From contig JAUCBJ010000777.1 in assembly GCA_032718475.1 (NCBI GenBank), positions 1-64,000 on the forward strand: a stretch of 64,000 nucleotides of DNA, given 5' to 3'. A program made the position numbers and the translations under genes. Positions 22,512-34,136 of the stretch are shown one piece after another; the first letter of the stretch is position 1, and every line of letters begins with the position of its first letter. The stretch comes from Nemertoderma westbladi. Its lineage: Eukaryota > Xenacoelomorpha > Nemertodermatida > Nemertodermatidae. Below the pieces are notes generated by a model. That model had not been told where the DNA came from. It saw nothing but the letters and a program-made list of their open reading frames with translations, and did no database searches.

Positions 22512-23330
22512 TTGGGAAGAGACTACTCTGATTTCTTATTCAAAAATATGGAGCAAGCAGTGGTTGTATCTATCGGAAACTATGAATACACAATTCACAT
22601 TGCCTTTGGATTTAATAATGCTAGGGTGTTTTATTGCATATTTAGATTCGCTGAATATTATAGTAGGGCTACAATTTTAAATTATGTCGGCTTAGCCATG
22701 CCTCATTGTTTACTTAATATGACAGACCCTACCAAGTCTTTTCTCATTTCTAGAGCTTTGAGTGGTTAAGGTAAATCAAATATATTGGTAGATTCGAGAC
22801 TTCCTATTACAAAACCAATTTTATCATGTATGTTGCATGTGTGCAGTTCGGTGTATCCTGATCCTTATATTACCACGTTACTTGGATCCGTATTTATGTT
22901 AGCCTTTTATGGTTTTTTACGAGTAGGCGAATTTCTACCCAAAAATGGAACTGAAGAAGTAGTTATAAATCGAAAAGATCTGCAATATGACGGACGGAAT
23001 TCGATTATTACTACCATTAGAAAGTATAAACATCAAAAACACCCGTACCAACCAGCAAAATTTGAAATTACAAACAACCCTGAACATAACCCGCTGGGCA
23101 TTATTTAGGACTATCTTGAAAAACGGCCAGACAAAGAAGGGCCATTATTTATATGGCGTTCAGGTGACATGGTTTATAGGAGCGAGTTTTTGTCGATGTT
23201 AACTAAAGTCCTTCGTTTTCTTAATTTATCTACATAGCTCTATAAGTCTCACAGTTTTATAATCACGCTGCCACAGAAGCGGCCTGGGAAGGATTATTTG
23301 ACATTCAGGTTAAAGAAAAGGGTAGTTGAG
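22512..23330 (+). pseudogene. Tyrosine recombinase remnant (Crypton/DIRS/Ngaro type)
   Basis: The N-terminal helical region (22512-22769) is followed after a stop by DSRLPITKPILSCML, LAFYGFLRVGEFLP (box I region with the first catalytic Arg), then GPLFIWRSGDM and YKSHSF (box II His; the expected Arg reads Ile), and in the next frame NHAATEAAWEG. Such recombinases cut and join DNA through a tyrosine; here box II is damaged, the frame shifts and the catalytic Tyr region is not seen. No neighbouring RT/RNase H of DIRS or Ngaro type is visible, so the parent class stays open. Confidence 0.7.
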
Positions 23331-24760
23331 GTTGAGGTTGAGGTTTTTTATTAAAGCTAATACATAATAATTAAACAGTACCAGTATAGTCGTATACAAA
23401 TCAAGGATTAGTTAAAGGAATTACAACATTGGAATTATTATAAAATCAATAAAATATACATTGATACAAACTGACAAAGACTGCTAAAAATGATAAATGC
23501 TAAAAATGCTAAAAAAAATGGTATGCTTTGAGGATAGCCTCATGAGGTTAAACCTCGTTTCCATGAGGGTCCTCACATTGTCTACTGTATTATAAAAAAT
23601 ATTTAGGCTAGTGTTAATAGTTATTACAGTATAGATTTAAAAAAAAGAAAAGAAAACCTAAAATAAGAATTGTGCCTACATTAATTCTCATTATTAGTTT
23701 GTGGACAACCACGGATAAATTAGGTCAAAATTAAATTAAAATTTATAGCTTTTGTCTCATACAGTAGTTGGTTGTTAATTACAAAATAAATAAAAATAAA
23801 ATAATAAAAAAGCTATTATGAAATTAGATAGGACATTACATACAGTTGATTTAAAAATATAAAAAGGTAAGGCACTAAGGAGGTACAAGTCGATTTAAGA
23901 ATAAAGATATAAAAAGGTAAGGCACTAAGGAGATCCCAAGTCGATTTAAGAATAAAGATATAAAAAGGAAGGACATTTGGTAGGACATTATGTAGTTGAT
24001 TTAAAAATAAATAAATAAAGTGGCGCATACAGTACTGTAGGTGGTAGTCCCGTGTAAGTAATGTTAAATATTTGGGAAATCATAAATCAAATGAAATCTA
24101 AATAGACAGAAGTTATTATTTCCAAATAGACGTTTCTTTCAATTCAAACTTCCCCACTAGATGGGCCTTCATCTGGTGCTTGAACGTTTCGACCGATAGT
24201 GCTTTGCGGATTTCAAGAGGCAGTGAGTTCCAAATTGTGGGGCCCATTAATGAAAAGCACTCATACCCCGTAACTGTATGTCGAGATAGGACGATAGCCC
24301 TGATATTGCCACCTCTACGATAGCCCTGATATTGCCACCTCTAAGATAAATGGAGACGGAATTGAAGCGCATCAATGAGGCAAAGTACAGAGGTGACAAG
24401 TGACATTGTTATATGATACATATGGGTCGGTATTAGCTGTTCTATGCGCAGATCTATTGGCAGCCATGATAGTTCGATATAATGTTCGTATGTGACGTGT
24501 TCACGGTTGTTGAGCGTTGTTGGTAGTTGGTTGTTGGTGTGAACCGAATACACTTTCTATGGAGTGCCTGTAGCTGATCCATTAAACGTCTCGACGTGCT
24601 GGGATACAGTACCAGCATGATACAACAAAGTCTAGCTTGGGCTGAATCAAGGCATTACAAAGCTGGCGTCTAGAGTAGCTGTCTTAAGACTTTTCCATGA
24701 CGGTAGGTGAATCGGAAGTGCGTAGGAGGAATCGGAGGTGGTCCTCTAATGCTTTTTTAA
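23331..24760 (-). pseudogene. CR1/L2-like LINE 3' end
   Basis: Minus-strand coding relics: LIQPKLDFVVSCWY, HRKCIRF, EHVTYEHYIELSWLPIDLRIEQL, then APTIWNSLPLEIRKALSVETFKHQMKAHL, the typical C-terminal W-N-S-L-P...FK..L motif of CR1/L2/jockey LINEs (about 24130-24260). The rest to 23331 is 3' UTR ending in a short GAGGTT repeat (plus strand). A 26-bp tandem duplication (24292-24344) interrupts the coding part. Confidence 0.75.
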
Positions 24761-24813
24761 AATATATTAGACACTAATAAGTTTATATATCAATATATTA
24801 GAGGATAAGGGAG

Positions 24814-25023
24814 GTGGGGCATGCCAGCTTCATCCCCTTAATCTCCTCAGCGTATGGTGGAGTCTCCCCAGCAGCTAACCAGTTTATTAAGCGGCTGTCC
24901 ATGAAGCTAGCTGATAAACGGGAACTTCGGTACTCTGAGTGTGTGATATGGGTGCGTCGCAGGCTGAACTTCGCCTTATTGAGGTCCTCTGCTTTGTCTG
25001 CTGGGGTGCAGATCAGCTTCTAG
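24814..25023 (+). pseudogene. C-terminal end of a transposon-type ORF
   Basis: Seventy codons containing HASFIPLISSAYGGVSPAA and WVRRRLNFALLRSSAL. I recall this arrangement (GG...A..KR..Y...WVR.RL.FALLRS) as the C-terminus of RT-bearing transposon proteins in invertebrates and fish, but cannot confirm the class. A run of about 17 C (25027-25043) follows at once. Confidence 0.35.
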
Positions 25024-25043
25024 GCGCCCCCCCCCCCCCCCCC

Positions 25044-25945
25044 GTCCAATGTTTAGTCGCTGATACATCGATCAGGCTCAGCAACGCTGATAGCCAACCT
25101 GATCCATTGTAAGGTTGTACTGGAGTCAGCAGCAGAGGGAGCAGCTCTATTGTTGGGCAACTATATTATTTCCCAATTCGTATTAATATGATGAAGGTGG
25201 TGGTGGGAAATTTGAAAGTAAAAGTTAATTCATTGTACTTGTGCAATGCTATTTTGAATATAAACTTGAAAACTAAATGACATAGCAAAAGGAAAAAAAA
25301 TAAGTTTGTATAGCATATTTACCATCAATTTGATTGGTACAGTACATAATGTTATGCTTTACTGAGTTTATATTATATAGTTACTTATTTGTATTTAGCT
25401 AGTCTATTCTATAGTGCATTTAGCTCTATCTGTATTTTAATGCACCCGTTTGATTTCATTGGGTGGGTTCATCGAAATTTGTCATTTCAATGCTGTGTCC
25501 ATATATTTTATTTATTTATTTATTTATTTACCACAGGCAACATATGGAAAATATAATATATTGTAATCGCACAATCAGCCCATATCGTTGTCCCTCGCCC
25601 TTTTCAAATATATTAGTTAAATAAATTGTAGATGAGCTGTTGCAACTGTAATTAAAGGTGTAATATTATGGGTTTGTTCAGAAGTGGAAAAAATGAGAAA
25701 GCGCGTCACCAGGGGTTGAACCAGCGCTATACGTGCATACGTTTCGGCCTAACAAGCCTCATCAGTAGCGCTAACCCTTTTCAAATATATGCCTTCCTTA
25801 CAAGGCACTTTCACCCGTTAAACAGTTGTTTTATATTTGCAAAGCTGAGCTGCGCAAAAACAGCAAAAACATAGCACGTCTGTATCATAATAGTACTCCC
25901 ACTTTCAATTTAATAGAACTGTACTCCTGACAAAGATCAATCAAT
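25044..25945. other. Non-coding spacer with (ATTT)n
   Basis: AT-rich. (TTTA)n at 25505-25531 next to CCACAGGCAACATATGG may be the inverted 3' tail of a LINE. 25690-25800 carries TTTCGGCCTAACAAGCCTCATCAG, the style of a dispersed repeat. Confidence 0.4.
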
Positions 25946-25950
25946 CCCGG

Positions 25951-26101
25951 AACGAAAATCAATGAACATTGATTAGCATATCTAAATTGGCTTCAATTAC
26001 CCGACAACGTTATAGATCAACAGTATAATTATGATGAATGCTGTGGCTTGCATACAATCTTAACTGTTTTGGTATAAAGTTGCTAGAATATTATATAATT
26101 A
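25951..26101 (+). promoter_or_regulatory. Second copy of the gene 1 upstream block
   Basis: 25951-26009 matches 7166-7224 at about 80% with one indel, including ATCAATGAACATTGAT, and 26066-26101 repeats GTTTTGG...TAGAATATTATATA. No MYY-type exon 1 follows within 300 bases. It may be the original promoter of gene 2, now separated from its exon 1 (33831) by inserted DNA, or the remnant of a third gene. Confidence 0.5.
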
Positions 26102-26109
26102 TTATATTA

Positions 26110-26780
26110 TTATTATTATTGCACCTCTATACATAATTAATTAATTTAAATAAGAAACCAGTATATAGAGGGAGAACGTCACCCAGGTACAAAGTACACT
26201 AATGGGTGAAATAAAATATTACAATATAAATTCCGCTCCTTTAAGTGAAATCAAATTATACGTACTGTACTATACGGAAAAAACACATACTGATAAAATT
26301 GGTGCATTAAAATTAAAATATATATAGGGGTAGGAGGTACAGGGTCATATTCTTGGAATCAAGGGGGTCGCCCCACATTCTATCCATTATGATCCCAGAA
26401 CTACAAAAAAATCAAAAATTTAAAAAAAAAATTTCATTTTCATCAGTAGACATCATATTTAGTCTTCGCGTCGACAAAAATTAATTTTCACCTTAGTCAT
26501 AGTGATCGGAATCATTAATATTTTGTAAAAAGAGTTTGAGAGGTCGTATGAAGTTGAAAATAGTGTCATTGGAACCGCAATCGTCAGCTTACTGTTTAGT
26601 GAATTAAAAAAATTATTTTTCCACAGCAAACAATTTTTTCAGTATGACACTTCACAATTTTCTTTGTTACTTTTCACCGTATGCCTATAGTGATCAGAAA
26701 TCATTATATGTTGTATACTCATCTGAACTTGAAATAAATTCTCATTGGAACCACAAATTTACCTTTAATTTACATTTAAT
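26110..26780. other. Non-coding, nothing recognised
   Basis: AT-rich with no supported ORF or repeat. Confidence 0.5.
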
Positions 26781-26786
26781 TAAATG

Positions 26787-26858
26787 GCCTCCGTGGTGTA
26801 GTGGTTAGCATACCTGAACGTTTATCGGGAGACGCGGGTTCGATCCCCGCTGGTGGAG
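26787..26858 (+). tRNA. tRNA-like sequence, probably pseudogene or SINE head
   Basis: A-box TGGTGTAGTGG and perfect B-box GGTTCGATCCC. The D stem, a 5-bp anticodon stem (CCTGA/TCGGG) and a perfect T stem (GCGGG/CCCGC) fold. The loop ACGTTTA has C instead of U at position 33, and the acceptor stem has two mismatches, so a functional tRNA is doubtful. A T6 run (pol III stop) follows. Confidence 0.5.
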
Positions 26859-26869
26859 AATTCATTTTT

Positions 26870-27259
26870 TCCGCTCCATTTGCTATAGAGTTGGATCATC
26901 CTTAGTCCTGTTTAATTACTTATAATTTTTACATTTAATTAAATTATAAAATTTAAACTTAATTTACTAATAATGAGTTAAGATTTTAATAAATTTTCAA
27001 TAAAATTTTTATAACATCCCTCTACTCGAAGTGTATTAAAAATGGGTATACACATGATGAAGTCTGTTGTTTGCGATTGATGAATCAGTACAAATTTTGC
27101 CCTTTTGAGGAAATATTCTACTAAAAAATATAATTTATGTTCAAAATGTTACTTACTGTAAGAATTACTCGTGGCCAACTGACTGATTGACTCACTAACT
27201 GATCTTTAGCCAAAAATCACCATCTTGAAAACATTATAAATAGATATCGTGGGCAAAGT
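26870..27259. other. Non-coding, nothing recognised
   Basis: AT-rich flank of the CR1-like LINE. Confidence 0.5.
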
Positions 27260-27363
27260 AAGGGCCTAGTAACACTATTCAATAGTATTAAAATTATACA
27301 TATATAACAGTATATAAATACATGTGTACATATATAAATAATAAAAAATTATGTTTCATATTA

Positions 27364-27785
27364 GTCTAAAAATCTGTTAAAATGACTATACGGAAGTAGA
27401 TCAATCTGTAAAATTCTAGATTTAAAAATATTATAGCTGGATGCAATTACTAACTCAGACGGCAATGAATTCCAGATATCTACTATGCGGTGAGAAAAAG
27501 AAAATTTCACCACTTGTAGACGGGCTTGAGGCTTAAAAATTTTCATATTATGCCCTCTTGAAGATTGACGCGTATTGAGGGTAAAAAAGTTATCAATTGG
27601 TAGGTCAACACGCCTATGTAAAATAGAATACACCATTTTTAAATCAGTAAGTAACCTACATACTTCTAGTGGTTGCAATTTCAACTGTAATAAGCGATTC
27701 ATATAGTCTACATATCTTAAATTGCACCTAGAAAAGAGTCTACGTGTGAAGTATCGCTGTACTCGCTCGATTAGATCTATAATGC
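27364..27785 (-). pseudogene. CR1-like LINE ORF2, C-terminal part
   Basis: Reads IDLIERVQRYFTRRLF, LKLQPLEVCRLLTDLKMVYS, SSRGHNMKIF, FSFSHRIVDIWNSLPSELV, FKSRILQ and ends at TAG/TAA near 27364. This is the RT thumb and C-terminal tail of a CR1/jockey-group LINE. The frame is open, so decay is modest. The upstream part of the same protein lies at 30133-32450 beyond the inserted LINE. Confidence 0.8.
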
Positions 27786-27810
27786 CTATATATATATATA
27801 TATATATAAA
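27784..27810. repeat. (TA)n, 3' tail of the inserted LINE
   Basis: About 12 TA units; on the minus strand they follow AATAAATT at the end of the inserted LINE and mark its junction with the host LINE. Confidence 0.7.
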
Positions 27811-28006
27811 TTTATTGACAAATATTTCACAAATAGCACGGGCACAATAACAATCAACTAATAAGGGCAACTCATAAATTCGAAATACAAATTACAAATG
27901 ACTATAACATAACAATAATTGTCCAAAATAATATTACTTCCATATATTTCTTAGAAAAGTGTATGTAAATTTCAAACTATGTACATTTAATTGTCTCACT
28001 TACTAC

Positions 28007-30131
28007 CTACGCGAATATTTTTTCCACTTCAAAACAGAATGAACATAACATATGATGTGCTGCACCATCGAAAAGGGCGTTCACAGAGCTGAATTTAGTG
28101 AGACCGAACCTTTCGCGTAATTTTCTAGTTATAGGGCAATTAACCAAAACATGTTCCTCGTTTTGTACTGTGGTGAGGTCGCAAGAACATACTGGGTCGC
28201 TGGGTGGCGTACGAGTCCACCTTCCCTTCTCGCTACGCAGAGAATGTGAAAAGGTACGGAACCGTGTAAACAACCTGCGTTTGAAGTCGGGGATGTATTC
28301 AGTGGAATTATAGTATATCAAGTGGACGGAGAGACTGGGATTAAGGACATCACGGTATTGACTAAACTTTGTTGCAGCGATCGGTTTTACCGTAATTTTC
28401 AGTTTCACAGTACGGAGGGAAACCTTAGAAGTTTCAGTCTCTGAGGGTTTACATAATAAATTAAAACTATGGATATTGGAGTCACCGCAAAGTTTAAAAA
28501 CTTGTTTGATAGGCAAACAATCGTCAGTGACAGCTGAATATTTCTTAAAAAATCTGCTTTGAGCGTTTAAAATAGTTACCGCTAATGGTTGCAATCCGGA
28601 TTCCACCAGACAAATATCATTAGGTGTAGTGATACGAACGCCCAGTAGTGACTTTACTGCTTTCATATACAATGTTTCAATCACCTTGAAATCTCTGGTC
28701 AGCCACGACTCGCACCCATAGACTAACACAGCTGATAAGCAAGAGTGGAATACTTTCAATTTCAGGTGAAAGGGCATAGTACTGTTAACTGCACAAAATA
28801 TGATAAATTTATTCACAGCGTCGTTACACCTACTAACATGTAAATTTAAAATGGAGGACATTGCACCACTCTCGCAAAAAGGCGACCCTAGATACACATA
28901 ACTGTAACAATGGTCCACAACAATATTTTTATATGACATCGGGAGTTTATCTGAATAGCTGCCATTTATTACCAAAAACCTTGTCTTTTTTGTATTTATT
29001 ACCATACCGTATTCTGTACAGAAGTCCACAAGCACTCGAAATTTTGATTCGCAAGTAGCACGAGAGGTTGAAAGGATTACGGAATCGTCCATCAGTAATA
29101 GGATTTGTATAACACCCAGAAAACCATCAGTTTGAAAAGCATTTCTTAAATTCAGCACAAGTTGATTTAAATATACACAAAACAGGGTGACTGACGAAGG
29201 GGCCCCTGTTTTACTCCTAAACACGAGATTATTATAGCGTCACGCAATATATATTTTGTACACGTATACATGGATTTGATGGCGTATAACATCCGTTTAC
29301 CGCAGCCAGCGTTACGTAAAACTTCTAATAATTTATTGCGTGGCACTAGGTCATAGGCCTTTCGAAAGTCGACGAATAATACAAATAGTTTCACTTTTTT
29401 CTGCACAGCGTAACACATTAATAACCTAAGTGTTACAATTTGTTCAATACAACCACTATATTTCCCACAACCCGCCTGACATCTATCAATATTTATCCAC
29501 CTAAGTAACCGAGTATTAATAAGACTATCATAAAGCTTAGCAAGTGAGTTGAGTACACTAATTCCTCTGTAGTTATCACAAGACATTCTAGAACCAGAAT
29601 GTTTATAAAGCACTATTAGCTTACTGTAGCACCAAGAAATAGGGTAACATGTGTATTCAAAAACAACATTGAATAGCGACAATAAGAAGATTGACCAAGA
29701 TCCTGGTAAGTTAGATATCAAACCTAGACTACTCCCCCAGTAGGACTTATTTACTTTTATATCGGCAAGTGACTCAGCAAAATCGTGACATGTGAAGGGG
29801 TCGTCTAACTCAGGTATATATGGGCAAGATTCAAATTCGATGAAATCGGTGTCCCTAAAGGATTGGGAGTGCTCGGGGTTAAGGAGGTCTTCGAAGTGCG
29901 ATTTAAACTGAGTGGGTGGAGGTTGGTCTGCAAGTAAAGTATCATTTCCCTCGTAGATCTGGCCCTTCCAGTTTATGGACCTCCAGATCTGCTTCGCATT
30001 GTTACTCTCTAACAACCTTTCCCATCTCGAGAAATCCTGTCGTTCACTGTGGGTCTGGGTTATTGAGTTCCGTGGTTTCCGGGCAGTACTCCCACATTGG
30101 CTGACGGCGTCATTAAAGTAGCGGGTTGTTG
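28007..30131 (-). pseudogene. Inserted LINE: RT and C-terminus with one frameshift
   Basis: The first part (30131-29167) reads WRSINWKGQIYEGND, FKSHFEDLLNPE, DNYRGISVLNSLAKLYDSL, VLFVDFRKAYDLVPRNKL (first catalytic Asp) and CLGVKQG. A frameshift in 29167-29224, inside the GVKQGAPSS motif, moves the frame to the second part (to 28007): LLMDDSVILST (catalytic MDD), MVINTKKTRFLVING, SYVYLGSPFCESGAM, LVYGCESWLTRDF, and a C-terminal CSCDLTTVQNEEHVLVNCP Cys/His motif of the kind found in several LINE clades. The endonuclease is missing (5' truncation). The frame is long and almost intact, so insertion is recent compared with the host. Confidence 0.85.
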
Positions 30132-30132
30132 G

Positions 30133-32450
30133 ATTTTATTCATTTACATGGAAAGGAGATGTTATAACCGTACAGTATTCTAGAATTGGCCTAACATAGG
30201 TTTTATACGCAGTGAGAATGGCTTTTGAGTTACTTGTCTTAAAACATCTGAAAATCATATTGATAATTTTAAAAGCTTTTGCAACTTTCTCCATAAAATG
30301 AAGGGTAAAAATTAGATTGGCACATACAGTTACCCCAAAATCTTTACAAAAAGTCACACAATCCAATACCCTACCATCTAAAATATACAGTAAATTAGAG
30401 CTTCTCGTTGTAGAAATATTTACACTGAACATTTATGTGGTGCTATTTTCACTTGCCATTGTTTCGCCCAATTATCGAGTAAAATAAGATAATTGGATAA
30501 AGGTGCACTATTAGTAGTTTTGGCATATATTTTTAGATCGTCTGCAAAAAGTTTACACGTGACCCCTGGGGCTTTTACTAAGTCGGATAACTCGTTGACG
30601 AATAATAAAAATAAGAGAGGACCTAGCACACTACCTTGTACTGTTCCAGAAGTAACTTTACATTCTACAGAATATGAATTTCCTACTATTACTTGTTGTA
30701 TACGATTGTTAAGAAAAGCACCAATCCAATTAAGCAAATTACCAGTAATACCATAACTATTCAATTTACACAAGTTTATTGTGGACTACAGAGTCAAATG
30801 CTTTAGCAAAAACGACGTAAATTACATCCACCTGACTTCGGTTATCTAAGCATTTATACCATTCATTTGTACATTCTAAAAGTCTTCCTTCCATAAAACC
30901 GTGCTGAGCTTTACTGATTAATTTATGCTCCTTCGAATACGCTAAAAGTTCTTTTTTTATACACGTTTCCATAATTTTACAACCCATCCATTACAACCCA
31001 TACAAGTAAATGAGACTGGCCTATAATTGTACGGGTCTTTTTATAAATAGGGATAATAAAAGCTTTCAGCCATACTGTAGGTATTCCATTTGAAGTAAAA
31101 GATATATTAAAAACAGTAGAAAGGGGCACGGATAAAAAACGGGCTAAATTTACAAATAAAATACTCGGCATTCCATCGGGAGTGCGTCCGGTTTTAGGTT
31201 TCATTTTACGAAGGACTGAATATACTGCAGCAGGAGAAAAATTAACAGATGATTTGTTTACACCGGCTGGAACTCTACTGTGAAAAATAGGAACCGAATT
31301 ATTATCAACAGTAAAATTTTCAGTAAATGCATTGGATAAAATATGAGCTCTAGTTGCATCATCGACAATTACTTTGCCGTCTATTTTGAATGCTGATATA
31401 CCCGATTTCGTTGATCATTTAGAATTTACATACTTAAAAATTGCATCGGGTTTGCCTGAGCTTAGAACCTTATTTTCTCGTACGCAAGCCGCGTTAAAAG
31501 CTGCCCGAGAGGCTGCTTTAGCACATTTATTATACTCGTGTCTGCCACTTTCAGTGTGTCTGCGGCGCCACAGTTGCTATTTCTTTTTCTGTAAGGCTCT
31601 AACATACTCAGGATACAATTTTTTCTTTGAGACTTTAAAAACTTTACAAGGAACAAATTTATCAATTCCAGTTTTTAACACATCGGACAAAGCACTCCAA
31701 TAATCATAACAGTTGTACAAGAATTAAAAACGTTCGCCCAGTTCTGACTATCTAAAAAAGCACCAAGGTTATCGTAATCACCATGTTTAAAATCATAGTA
31801 TGAAACATTGCCTGTCTCAGCGCGCACGTTAACTGAAGCAATGGAAAAAATTATTCTACTGTCATGATCGCTCGAGGAAAAAGATTCACAGGTATTTACA
31901 TTGAATACAAACAATTCTTCACTAGTAAGTACAATATCTAAGATATTATTAAGGCGCGTAGGTATTCTCTGTAGTTATGTCAAACCGTTTTCGAGAAAGC
32001 AGGATTCGTATAAATTGTATAGTTGACTGTCTGGATGGGTACAAGTCCGCCAATCAAAGAGTGGGAGATTAAAGTCACCAAATATGGCAACTGGGAAATC
32101 TACGTCGCAGAGTATTGAAAACCTTGACACAGACGTTGGTCGTAGTCTACGGATGCGTTAGGTGGTCGGTAGACGCAAATTAAACAGGATGTGGAATTAC
32201 CTATGAGATCGACAGCCACCATCTCGATAGCTTTATATTTATCACCCTTAAGAGGTACAGAAACCGCGGTAATTTCTTTTTGCACAAGCAACATTACACC
32301 TCCTCCTTGAGAATCTCTGTCCCGGCGAAACACGTTAAATTTACCGTTGCCGTTGAGCATACCGTCCGCAAAGGAGTCATTGAGCCACGGCTCCGTGATT
32401 CCAATAACTCCAAGATCGCCCTCGTCCAGGAAGGTTTCTAAATCTGTCAA
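30133..32450 (-). pseudogene. CR1-like LINE ORF2: endonuclease and RT, decayed
   Basis: The endonuclease reads GVIGITEPWLNDSF (catalytic Glu), RRDRDSQGGGVMLLV, LICVYRPPNASVDY (32100-32450) and FSSSDHDSRIIFSI (SDH motif, 31675-31914). The linker is frameshifted. RT begins at TGRTPDGMPSILF (31204), then QHGFMEGR, VVFAKAFDSVVHNKLV (the usual DF reads VF), GTVQGSVLGPLLFLLFVN, LFADDLKIYAKT (catalytic ADD) and DFGVTV. At least five frameshifts. Truncated at 30133 by the inserted LINE; the C-terminus continues at 27785. Confidence 0.85.
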
Positions 32451-32459
32451 TTTGTTTCC

Positions 32460-33618
32460 TAGTGACTGAGCGTTAAAGCACGAACAATCGATAAACCGTT
32501 TTTTGTCGTGGGCAGGAAGTTCTCCCTCTATTTGTTTCCTGACAGAGACGTCGAGGGGGCCTCACTGCCCTTAGTAGCGGTGGTTGACTCGCAGTCTGTC
32601 GCAACGTGTTCGTTCTGGCTCGCGGTGCTGGTTTGGGAATCTGGTTTAACCGGAGACCCAGGACTCAGCTGCTGCTTCCTCCTAGCCTTTAGAGAATCCT
32701 CCCTGCGTAGGTAGGCTTTTTTCGCTTGTAGTGGCGTTTGATCTTCAGATATATAGACATTCGGAGAACCAGATGACCTGAGTTTCTGTTTGTTTTGCAG
32801 GTTTTCCTCGTGCAGCTTATGAGATGACAGTTTCACAATTATCATCAAGCGCTTTCCTTCCTTTTCGGCTCGTCTGTACAGTGTGTTTACGATGGTTTGT
32901 TGAGTGTTAAGTTCGAAATTGGTAGTAAGAAACTCATTAGTGAGTTTAATATCCTCGGAGGCGTCGTTCGGCAGGGTTAGAGATCACCAGAGATCACAAC
33001 ATTAGATTCCCTCTTTTGTTGCTCCTTCACCTCCTGGCTGACATCGTCAACCGTCAGTGATCCATCTTTACAGAGGATGGGACCGTTTTCGGAAGCAGTT
33101 TTGTTTGCCCGTCATTTATGTTGAGGTCCTGCGACTCGACTCCATTCCTCCCCTAGATCGCCGGCGTCATCACATTCTCTACGCAAGTTCAAAACCTCGG
33201 ATTTTAGATTTTCGATGTTGGACTTTATTGCAGATTCCATGTTCATCATCATGGATTCTATATGCTCCGACCAGTCATCCTTGATGGTTAGTATACCTTT
33301 GGCACTGCAAGGGGAGCAAATAATCTTACAATTGTTGCATTTTGCGAGAATTTGGACTTCCGCTGCAGACAGTTTGAGGCAAGCAGCGTGAATCCATGCC
33401 CCACAAATCTCACAACCAAGGCAGTTTTTACCCGATACTTTCCTCTCGTAATGGGGGCAACTGTCAGTCGACTGACTGTTCCCCGCCGCTTTGCTGCAAA
33501 GGCCGATGTGTTCATCGTACGCCGATTTCTCCAGGAACAGTGCCGAACAACCACATTGAAGAAGTTTAGAAAGATCGATATGTGTTTGTTTCGTAGTCGA
33601 TTTACGTTTTTCCGCCAT
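32460..33618 (-). pseudogene. CR1-like LINE ORF1 with PHD-type zinc finger
   Basis: Starts at the ATG at 33618 (MAEKRKSTTK). A Cys/His cluster, CPHYERK...CLGCEICGAWIHAACL...CNNCKIICSPC, is a PHD-like finger as known from CR1-group ORF1 proteins; a coiled-coil-like stretch (MNMESAIKSNIENLKSEVLNLRREC) follows. The frame breaks near 33112. The distal part (32848-32528) reads NVYISEDQTPLQAKKAYLRREDSLKARRKQ, like the C-terminal RNA-binding part. This protein would bind element RNA. Confidence 0.75.
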
Positions 33619-33640
33619 TGCAGTTCAATAAATGAATAAA

Positions 33641-33830
33641 ATGTATTCCAGTATAGCAGTATGCTCAAAGTAGAATCGTGTCGAAACAGAAGGTTTTGGA
33701 TCAAGCCTATCGATTTCTATATATAGATTATATATAGGCTATATAGATTTCTATTAAGAATGATATAATATATAGAAAACAGAATAGAAACAGAATAGAA
33801 ACATAAGAAATATATAGAAAACAGTGGAAA
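33641..33830 (+). other. Immediate upstream flank of gene 2 exon 1
   Basis: Rich in TATAGA and AACAGAATAGAAA repeats. The last ~25 bases (ATAGAAAACAGTGGAAA before ATG) resemble the same position in gene 1 (ATAGAACAACAGATAAAA). Confidence 0.4.
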
Positions 33831-33903
33831 ATGTATTACAGCATTAGTTGTATTCTACTAATGGTTATAGCAATCCATCCATGTTCTGCAGTCAGAATCT
33901 CTG
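33831..33903 (+). CDS. Gene 2 exon 1: signal peptide of small Cys-rich secreted protein
   Basis: Twenty-four codons: MYYSISC, hydrophobic ILLMVIAIHPC, then SAVRIS, ending in phase 1 at CTCTG|GTAAGT. With exon 2 at 56789 it gives a 66-residue preproprotein; the split codon is GAG as in gene 1. It is a clear paralogue of 7384-7465, with one Cys codon and a few others missing from the signal peptide. The 22.9-kb intron contains a BEL/Pao element, LINEs and a transposase-like ORF, all removable by splicing. The promoter-like block expected upstream is 7.7 kb away at 25951. No known family recognised. Confidence 0.75.
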
Positions 33904-34136
33904 GTAAGTTCCTTAAACTGTCTGTGTAGTAGGTACATGGCCTATTATGGACTATGGTACCGGTTAGGGCAGTACTACTACGGTTTTAGCTAAGAGGTGT
34001 TGGGAAGTGTGGCAGTACTAGCGGTAGCTGTACCAGTTAATATTATTTGTAGTCCTTGTTATTATCTGATTACTGGAGTGATTAATAATGTAGCAGTACT
34101 CAGTATTATCTTATTTTGGTTGATCATACCGGGTCA

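Larger units (their letters stand above)
27260..33640 (-). mobile_element. CR1-like LINE split by another LINE
   Basis: Read on the minus strand: ORF1 (33618-32460), ORF2 endonuclease and RT (32450-30133), an inserted second LINE (30131 to about 27810), then the ORF2 C-terminus (27785-27364) and a short AT-rich 3' UTR. ORF2 breaks after YVRPILEYC.VITSPFHVNE and resumes at IDLIERVQRYFTRRLF, adjacent segments in intact CR1-type proteins. The element lies between the promoter-like block at 25951 and gene 2 exon 1. Confidence 0.75.
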
